Part shown: positions 1 through 4,477 of the stretch, one piece after another
How the letters are laid out: the number at the start of each line of letters is the position of its first letter
How positions within the stretch are numbered: the first letter of the stretch is position 1
Assembly (NCBI GenBank): GCA_017472375.1
Contig: JAFUQL010000061.1
Span: forward strand, 1-6,097
Reading direction: 5' to 3'
Source of the DNA: Oscillospiraceae bacterium
Lineage (GTDB): Bacteria > Bacillota > Clostridia > Oscillospirales > Ruminococcaceae
Length of the DNA: 6,097 nt
Notes under the pieces: generated by a model
The model's database searches: none
Seen by the model: the letters and a program-made list of their open reading frames with translations, nothing else
What the model was told of the DNA's origin: nothing
Program-made: the position numbers and the translations under genes

Positions 1-1631
1 CGCTTCACCCCCACCGAGGGGTAGAACTCCATGATGGAGGGGGACACGGTGGAGTTGAAGAACTGCAGGCAGGGCCGCCCCGTCCACAGGCTCATGTTGT
101 CGTAGCAGCCATAGGCGTCCAGCCGGTAGAAGCCCTCGGGCAGCTCCAGCTTGGTGGCCTCATAGTAGGTCTGCTGAACGAACTCCTCGTCCCGCTCCCA
201 TTGGTCGAACTTGACCAGTTCCACATGCACCAGCGCGCTGACCACCGCCATGCCCAGCACACCCGCCAGGATGCGCCGCGCCCGCCGGGGGCAGGGCGGC
301 AGGCTGCGCCATACCAGCCACAGCACCAGCAGGTTGAGCAGGCCCAATGCCCACCGGGCCCAGAACAGCGCCGGGTAGGTCATCTCGCTCAGCTGCCAGG
401 CCTCATCCACCTTGGCGGGCACCAGCCCGAAGACCGCAAAGCACAGGGTAAAGACCACCGCCGGCTTGAAGCCCCGGGCAAAATCGATGTCGGCCCGCTC
501 AAAACACAGCGCCGACACCAGGCTCATCACCAGCACCGGCATATAGTACCAGCGGGCGTAGTAGCTGGAGTTGAAGGCATAGAAGCTGGAATTGAGGATG
601 GGCACCATGGCGAACACCAGGCAGGTGCAAAGCACCCGCTTCCATGTGTTCTTCTCGGTGCAGCGGCACCAGGCCAGCGTGCCCGCCGCGCCGAACAGAG
701 GCAGCCAGCAGGTCAGGCTCGTCCACTTGATGGCGCCATCGTCAAACAGAATGGCCAGGAAGGGGCCCTCCGGCGGCAGGAAGAAGCTGGCAAAGATGGC
801 GACGTACTGTTCCACCTCGCCGTAGAGCAGCAGGTCGTAGCCGTCGGCGAATTTGGCGGTGCGGGGGTTGCCCAGCAGGAAGGTCAGCTCCGGGAGGAGC
901 AGCACACAGCCCATGCACACGCCCAGGATGCTCTCGAAGGCCATGCGTCCAAACAGCCGCCCGGTAAGGCGGTAGTCCCCGGCGGTGAGCTTGCACACCA
1001 GGTAGATGACCAGAAACACCGCCTGCCCGAAAAAGAAGAAGTAGTTGTTCAGCAGGTTGATGGCCACCAGTGCGGCAAAGGGGCCCTTCACGTCCTTGTA
1101 CATGGCCTCGTCCAGCGCCCACAGCAGGTACGGGAACAGAGCCACCACGTCCAGAAAGTGGTTGAAAAAGATGTTGTACACGCTGTAGCCGGACAGCCCG
1201 TACAGGCAGCCCGCGATGACCGCGTAGTTGGGGTCCTTCACATAGCGCCGCGCCCACAGATAGCCGCCCGCGCCGGCGAGGGCCATCTTCAGGCAGAGCA
1301 TGGGCGCCATGAGCCAGGGCACCGCCTTAGCCGGAAACAGCAGGGTGAACCACCAGAAGGGGGAACCCGCCAGATAGAAGCTGTAGCTGTTCCAGAAGTC
1401 GCTGCCCAGGTCCGTGGCCCAGCTGAGGGAGCCGCCGCCCTCTTTCACAAATTGATTGGCGTAGTAATAGAAGGGGATCTGCTGGCAGTTGAAGTCGCCG
1501 GCATAGTGGAAGATGCCCCCGTCCACCAGCGCACAGGGCAGCAGGAAGGCCGCCCCGGCCGCAAAGCACAGCCAGAAGGTCAGCCAGTATTTGTTTTGGG
1601 GCCTGCGGGCGGGCAAAAGAGCCTGCTGCAT
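1..1631 (-). CDS. YfhO-family polytopic membrane protein (GT-C type), 3' end outside window
   Basis: The 543 visible residues form one uninterrupted frame that runs off the left edge. Family members are usually about 850 residues, so roughly the last third is missing. After a short basic N-terminus there is a transmembrane segment at about 16-35. It is followed by an outside loop with G45-D46-F-N-C-Q-Q51-I-P-F, the acidic D...Q motif of YfhO and other GT-C proteins. About a dozen further hydrophobic segments follow up to residue 470. The segment YYARWYYMPVL (357-367) and the outside region FFNSTVSPSIMEFYPSVG (524-541) are typical of YfhO. In Bacillus subtilis, YfhO works with CsbB and GtcA to add GlcNAc to lipoteichoic acid; the sugar and acceptor here are unknown. 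No CsbB or GtcA homologue is visible. ATG 1631 was chosen because AAAGGAGG lies 10 nt upstream. The family call is firm; the exact role is inferred. Confidence 0.9.
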   Translation of the reverse strand, partial: MQQALLPARRPQNKYWLTFWLCFAAGAAFLLPCALVDGGIFHYAGDFNCQQIPFYYYANQFVKEGGGSLSWATDLGSDFWNSYSFYLAGSPFWWFTLLFPAKAVPWLMAPMLCLKMALAGAGGYLWARRYVKDPNYAVIAGCLYGLSGYSVYNIFFNHFLDVVALFPYLLWALDEAMYKDVKGPFAALVAINLLNNYFFFFGQAVFLVIYLVCKLTAGDYRLTGRLFGRMAFESILGVCMGCVLLLPELTFLLGNPRTAKFADGYDLLLYGEVEQYVAIFASFFLPPEGPFLAILFDDGAIKWTSLTCWLPLFGAAGTLAWCRCTEKNTWKRVLCTCLVFAMVPILNSSFYAFNSSYYARWYYMPVLVMSLVSALCFERADIDFARGFKPAVVFTLCFAVFGLVPAKVDEAWQLSEMTYPALFWARWALGLLNLLVLWLVWRSLPPCPRRARRILAGVLGMAVVSALVHVELVKFDQWERDEEFVQQTYYEATKLELPEGFYRLDAYGCYDNMSLWTGRPCLQFFNSTVSPSIMEFYPSVGVK

Positions 1632-1641
1632 ACAGGATACG

Positions 1642-1649
1642 CCTCCTTT
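1642..1649 (-). promoter_or_regulatory. Ribosome binding site of the YfhO-family gene
   Basis: On the minus strand the sequence reads AAAGGAGG, a near-perfect Shine-Dalgarno sequence 10 nt before ATG 1631. It fixes the start of the membrane protein. No convincing minus-strand -35/-10 pair was found between 1650 and 1740. Confidence 0.85.
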
Positions 1650-1691
1650 GAGACAAAAAATGCCGAATACCGGGTAATGGGACCGGAATCG

Positions 1692-1700
1692 TGCTATACT
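1692..1700 (+). promoter_or_regulatory. Probable extended -10 promoter of the yfbR-type gene
   Basis: TGCTATACT matches an extended -10 element (TGn plus TATACT, close to TATAAT). The expected -35 position, around 1672-1677, is poor, which is tolerated by extended -10 promoters. Transcription would start near 1707, giving a leader of about 35 nt before ATG 1741. Confidence 0.55.
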
Positions 1701-1728
1701 GGTCTTGTTTCGGAAACCGATGTTTGAG

Positions 1729-1733
1729 AGGAG
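1729..1733 (+). promoter_or_regulatory. Ribosome binding site of the yfbR-type gene
   Basis: AGGAG with a 7-nt spacer to ATG 1741. This decides between three in-frame starts. TTG 1705 and ATG 1720 would add 12 or 7 residues but have no Shine-Dalgarno sequence. TTG 1705 would also lie at or before the predicted transcription start. Confidence 0.8.
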
Positions 1734-1740
1734 CCGCACC

Positions 1741-2334
1741 ATGAGTCAGCAGTATCCCTTCAGCGCCCTGTTGGGCCGTATGAAATACATCACCCGGTGG
1801 AGCCTGATGCACGCCGCCCGCCCCGAGTCCCTCAGTGAACACACAGCGGACACGGCCATCCTGGCCCACACCCTGTGCGTCATCGCCGGGCGCATCACCG
1901 GCACCCCGGTGCGCCCCGAAACAGTGGCGGTGGCGGCGCTGTACCACGACGCCCCCGAGATCATGACCGGCGACCTGCCCACCCCTGTCAAGTACAAGAA
2001 TGAGCGGGTACGGGCGGCCTACAAGGCCCTGGAGGCCGAGAGCGTGGAGGATATGCTGGCCATGCTGCCCACCGAACTGCGGGATGGCTTTGCCCCCTAC
2101 CTGAACGGCACGGTGCTCACCGCCGAGGAGCAGCGCATCCTGAAGGCCGCCGACCGGCTGAGCGCCCTCATCAAGTGCATGGAGGAGGCCATGACCGGCA
2201 ACCGGGAGTTCGATGCGGCGCTGGCCCAGCAGCGGCAGGCGCTGAAGGACATGGCCTGCCCGGAGGCGGACTGGTTCATGGAGCATCTTCTGCCCTGCTA
2301 CGCCAAAAATCTGGATGAGCTGACCCGGGGCTGA
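1741..2334 (+). CDS. yfbR: 5'-deoxynucleotidase, YfbR-like HD-domain phosphohydrolase
   Basis: The 197-residue protein lines up with E. coli YfbR (199 residues) over its whole length. YfbR is a cytoplasmic, divalent-metal-dependent enzyme that removes phosphate from deoxyribonucleoside 5'-monophosphates, balancing dNTP pools and supporting thymidylate supply. Every key residue is present with a +1 offset from E. coli. R19-W20 are the residues that select against ribonucleotides. The HD-domain metal ligands are H34, H69-D70 and D138. E73 and D78 lie in the segment YHDAPEIMTGDLPTPVKY (68-85), which is nearly identical to the E. coli one. The C-terminal segment DWFMEHLLPCY also has its counterpart, DYFMEVFVPSF. 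The gene is convergent with dusB and divergent from the YfhO gene, so it is probably monocistronic. Family and substrate class are confident; preference among dNMPs cannot be read. Confidence 0.95.
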   Translation: MSQQYPFSALLGRMKYITRWSLMHAARPESLSEHTADTAILAHTLCVIAGRITGTPVRPETVAVAALYHDAPEIMTGDLPTPVKYKNERVRAAYKALEAESVEDMLAMLPTELRDGFAPYLNGTVLTAEEQRILKAADRLSALIKCMEEAMTGNREFDAALAQQRQALKDMACPEADWFMEHLLPCYAKNLDELTRG

Positions 2335-2375
2335 ACACCCTTTATCTTATACACGGCAGAGCGGGGCGATTTCTT

Positions 2376-3356
2376 TCACTCCCCGAGGGGATTTTCCCGG
2401 TACACCCGCTCGATCAGGGCATCCAGGTCCTCAAAGTGTTCCAGCGCACAGCAGGCGCGGCGCAGACCCGCCGCCCCCCGCAGCCCGTGCATATAGTGCA
2501 GCGCCTGGCTGCGGGCCTGCGGCATGGCCGCCCAGTCGCCCTTTTCCTCGCACAGCTCATAGACCTGGGTGCGCATGGCCTCCATGCGCTGGGTCAGGGT
2601 GGGCATGGGGGGGATCTCCTCCCCCCGCAGCGCCGCCGCGATGCGGCCGAACAGCCACGGATCACCCAGTGCGGCGCGGCCCACCATCAGGCCGTCGCAG
2701 CCGGTGGCCTCCACCATGGCCAGTGCGTCCTCGTGGCAGACGATGTCGCCGTTGCCCAGAACGGGCACCGACACCGCCTGCTTCACCTGCCGGATGATGT
2801 CCAGGTCGATGCCCGGCTGATACATCTGCTCCCGGGTGCGGGCGTGCACCGCGATGACCGCCGCGCCCGCCGCCTCACAGGCTTTGGCTACCTCCACGGC
2901 GGTGACGTGCTGGGCGTCCCAGCCGGCGCGGATCTTCACGGTGACCGGGCGGCCTGCACCGTTCTGCACCACCGCCGCCACGATCCGGCCCGCCAATTCG
3001 GGGTCCAGCATCAGCTTGCTGCCCGCGCCCGAGGAGGTGATCTTCGGGGCAGGGCAGCCCATGTTGATGTCGTAGAAGTCAAAGTCCTTGTCCGCGATGA
3101 GGGCAGCCGCCTGCCCCATGGTCTCGGGCTCCGCACCGAAGAGCTGCACCCCGTAGGGGCCGGGGGTGTCCTCGCCCCGCCGCAGCAGGCGGGCGCTTTT
3201 TTTATCGCCGAAGGTCAGCGCCTTGGCGCTCACCATCTCGCTGATGGTATACACCGCCCCGTGCCTGGCCGCCATCCGGCGGCAGGCCGCGTCGGTGAAG
3301 CCGGCCATGGGGGCCAACGCCGCGCCGGGCGCGATGGAAAAATTGCCGATCTGCAT
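2376..3356 (-). CDS. dusB: tRNA-dihydrouridine synthase, DusB type
   Basis: The 326-residue FMN enzyme reduces specific uridines in the tRNA D-loop to dihydrouridine with NADPH. The TIM-barrel signatures occur in order: PMAGFTD (16-22, FMN binding), QLFG (71-74), DINMGCPAPKI (96-106) with the catalytic acid C101, K141-I-R for the uracil and flavin site, and HARTREQMY (171-179) with H171. GNGDI (201-205) and GRAALGDPWLF (226-236) bind the FMN phosphate. The helical C-terminal domain follows from about 250. Length matches DusB (about 320). The frame stays open upstream to 3506, but ATG 3356 fits the family N-terminus and has AGAGGG 9 nt before it. Longer versions would read through the promoter region and into the neighbouring gene. 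The DusB subgroup is judged from the MGCP and GRAALGDPW context; which D-loop position is modified is not readable. Confidence 0.94.
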   Translation of the reverse strand: MQIGNFSIAPGAALAPMAGFTDAACRRMAARHGAVYTISEMVSAKALTFGDKKSARLLRRGEDTPGPYGVQLFGAEPETMGQAAALIADKDFDFYDINMGCPAPKITSSGAGSKLMLDPELAGRIVAAVVQNGAGRPVTVKIRAGWDAQHVTAVEVAKACEAAGAAVIAVHARTREQMYQPGIDLDIIRQVKQAVSVPVLGNGDIVCHEDALAMVEATGCDGLMVGRAALGDPWLFGRIAAALRGEEIPPMPTLTQRMEAMRTQVYELCEEKGDWAAMPQARSQALHYMHGLRGAAGLRRACCALEHFEDLDALIERVYRENPLGE

Positions 3357-3365
3357 GGATGAAAT

Positions 3366-3371
3366 CCCTCT
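3366..3371 (-). promoter_or_regulatory. Ribosome binding site of dusB
   Basis: The minus strand reads AGAGGG with 9 nt to ATG 3356. It is weaker than the other ribosome binding sites here, but it is the only candidate before the family-conserved N-terminus. Confidence 0.6.
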
Positions 3372-3385
3372 GTATGATTGGTTTG

Positions 3386-3397
3386 CGGCAAATGCCG
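3386..3397. repeat. 12-bp perfect palindrome in the dusB leader
   Basis: CGGCAAATGCCG reads the same on both strands. It lies just downstream of the predicted dusB transcription start and upstream of the divergent FtsZ-like gene. It could be a small operator half-site pair or a chance palindrome. The central AA/TT is too short for an RNA hairpin loop unless the stem opens. Confidence 0.35.
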
Positions 3398-3405
3398 TAC
3401 CTTGT

Positions 3406-3414
3406 ATTGTATCA
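3406..3414 (-). promoter_or_regulatory. Probable extended -10 promoter of dusB
   Basis: On the minus strand the sequence is TGATACAAT, an extended -10 (TGn plus TACAAT). No good -35 lies 16-18 bp upstream. The predicted start, near 3399, gives a leader of about 43 nt to ATG 3356. Confidence 0.5.
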
Positions 3415-3455
3415 CAGACCGTTCCTGCGCGCCACTGATTTTTGATGCACCGAAG

Positions 3456-3462
3456 AAAGGAG
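3456..3462 (+). promoter_or_regulatory. Ribosome binding site of the FtsZ/tubulin-like gene
   Basis: AAAGGAG with a 6-nt spacer to ATG 3469, a strong site. It rules out the TTG 3442 start, which would add 9 residues and would place this Shine-Dalgarno sequence inside the coding region. Confidence 0.85.
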
Positions 3463-3468
3463 CCTGCC

Positions 3469-4314
3469 ATGCGTTTTATCGCTCTGGGCAGTGAGGCCGG
3501 AACCATCCTGCGCTATTATCTTACCAAATTCCCGGATGCAGACGTGGAGGGCTTTCACTTCACCTTTGACCCGATGGATCTGACGTTTCAGCCGGTCACG
3601 CTGTTCGACCCGGCCACCGCACCTCTGCCGCGACCTCAGCCGGCGTCAGCAGCCGATGAATTTTACTCCGGACCGTCCATCTATATCACCAGAGAAGAAT
3701 CGGCGCTCCGCCGCATGCGGTACAATCAGGAACTGGGAGAGTTCTCGCCCGGCGCCTGCTCGGCCATCCCCCGCTCGCACAACCGGGACCCTCTGTTTCT
3801 CCCCACCCTGACCACTCATCCCGAGGAGCCCCGTCTGCATCAGATCCTGCTGGGTCTGCCGCCGTGTCCGGAGGGGGGCAGCGGCAAGAACACCGACTAT
3901 GCCGCCGCATACCTGAACTCCGCCTGCGATCGTGCGGCGCTCTCCCATGTACTGGCCGCCCGCACCGACCCCATCCTGTTTCTCGCCTGCTTCGGCGACC
4001 CGGATGCAGCCATCGCCCCCTTTGCCCTGCGCCTTGCCTGCGAACAAAACATCCCCAATCAGGTGGCTGGCACCTTTCCCTTTGGCTTTGAGGGCACGCG
4101 CCGGGTACAGGCCGCTGAGGCGATGCAGACTGAGATGCGCGAGATCCGCGCAGAATTCGGCCTGCCCGAAGCGCTGTCCCTCGTGCGCAGGGAAACGCTG
4201 GGCGAGCATCTCCGCTCGCATCATGGGCGGGTACTCAGCCTGTTCAGCGCCATGGACTACTGCAGCGATGTGACCTCCGATCTTCTCGAGACACTGCGGC
4301 AGGCGGCCCAATGA
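3469..4314 (+). CDS. Divergent FtsZ/tubulin-like protein, single domain, probably non-canonical GTP binding
   Basis: The 281-residue soluble protein has no signal peptide or membrane segment. Read against FtsZ, the N-terminus MRFIALGSEAG (1-11) matches the first strand and T1 loop. VEGFHFTFDPMDL (26-38) matches strand 2 (FtsZ GVEFIAINTDAQAL). GSGKN (137-141) matches the T2 loop GAGAN. ILFLACFG (169-176) matches strand 4, and TFPFGFEGTRR (202-212) matches the FtsZ KPFSFEGKRR segment. Residues 236-277 match the long central helix (FtsZ LLEAFREADNVLRQ region). The glycine-rich signature GGGTGTG is replaced by FGDPDAAI (175-182), the central-helix N-D pair is R241-E242, and the protein ends before the T7 loop and C-terminal domain. 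About 100 residues, partly proline-rich, separate strand 2 from T2, far more than in FtsZ. It is probably not a self-polymerising GTPase. The role is unknown. The gene is real (strong RBS); the fold call is by eye only. Confidence 0.65.
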   Translation: MRFIALGSEAGTILRYYLTKFPDADVEGFHFTFDPMDLTFQPVTLFDPATAPLPRPQPASAADEFYSGPSIYITREESALRRMRYNQELGEFSPGACSAIPRSHNRDPLFLPTLTTHPEEPRLHQILLGLPPCPEGGSGKNTDYAAAYLNSACDRAALSHVLAARTDPILFLACFGDPDAAIAPFALRLACEQNIPNQVAGTFPFGFEGTRRVQAAEAMQTEMREIRAEFGLPEALSLVRRETLGEHLRSHHGRVLSLFSAMDYCSDVTSDLLETLRQAAQ

Positions 4315-4387
4315 CCCATGCGGAGATCCATCTCATTTCTGCGGCACATGATACAATTTTGAAATGACCGGCATATCAAGAATATCT
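4315..4387 (+). other. Intergenic gap before the polA promoter
   Basis: AT-richer than the flanking genes. GAGATCCATCTC is a 12-bp interrupted inverted repeat just after the FtsZ-like stop codon, but its stem is short and no clean T-run follows. No confident terminator is visible, so read-through into polA is possible. Confidence 0.4.
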
Positions 4388-4415
4388 TTTACAGATCCCG
4401 TTTTTTCAGTATAAT
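4388..4415 (+). promoter_or_regulatory. SigA-type promoter of polA
   Basis: TTTACA at 4388-4393 (one mismatch to TTGACA) and a perfect TATAAT at 4410-4415 are separated by 16 bp, inside an AT-rich patch that includes a T6 run. This is the clearest promoter in the window. Transcription would start near 4422, giving a leader of about 56 nt. polA therefore has its own promoter rather than depending on the upstream gene. Confidence 0.8.
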
Positions 4416-4441
4416 ATCGGGTAGGAACAATCGTGTCTTTC

Positions 4442-4456
4442 GCCGCGCTCTGCGGC
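4442..4456 (+). other. Small hairpin in the polA leader
   Basis: GCCGC and GCGGC flank a 5-nt loop (GCTCT), giving a 5-bp GC stem in the 5' untranslated region. No T-run follows, so it is not a terminator. It may stabilise the leader or be incidental. Confidence 0.35.
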
Positions 4457-4464
4457 AGTCAATA

Positions 4465-4472
4465 GAGGGAGG
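4465..4472 (+). promoter_or_regulatory. Ribosome binding site of polA
   Basis: GAGGGAGG with 5 nt to ATG 4478. The core and spacer form GGGAGGCTCCC, a short inverted repeat covering the Shine-Dalgarno sequence. The centre is a single base, so only a weak 3-bp stem could form. Confidence 0.8.
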
Positions 4473-4477
4473 CTCCC

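Noticed and set aside
1707..1719. GTTTCGGAAAC inverted repeat as an operator between the YfhO and yfbR genes
   Set aside because: Only 5-bp arms around a single base, with no second copy in the window; easily expected by chance.
201..1727. 508-codon open frame on the plus strand, antisense to the YfhO gene
   Set aside because: The translation is rich in H, Q, G and R with no recognisable domain. It arises because GC-ending codons on the minus strand remove stops from the opposite frame. The minus-strand frame gives a coherent membrane protein with a strong RBS.
2380..2395. TCCCCGAGGGGA followed by TTTT as a terminator for the yfbR-type gene
   Set aside because: The palindrome leaves at most a 4-bp stem with a 4-base loop, and the T-run is only four bases. 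It lies inside the dusB 3' coding end, so it is too weak to annotate.
2436..3362. 308-codon open frame on the plus strand, antisense to dusB
   Set aside because: A shadow of the dusB codon bias, with H/R/G/A-rich sequence and no domain.
3357..3506. N-terminal extension of DusB by 50 residues
   Set aside because: The added residues match nothing in the family, overlap the promoter region and run into the start of the divergent gene. The conserved N-terminus begins at ATG 3356.
3646..4311. 221-codon open frame on the minus strand, antisense to the FtsZ-like gene
   Set aside because: I considered it because the plus-strand gene is a weak homologue. The plus-strand gene has the ideal RBS and ordered FtsZ-like segments; this frame has neither.
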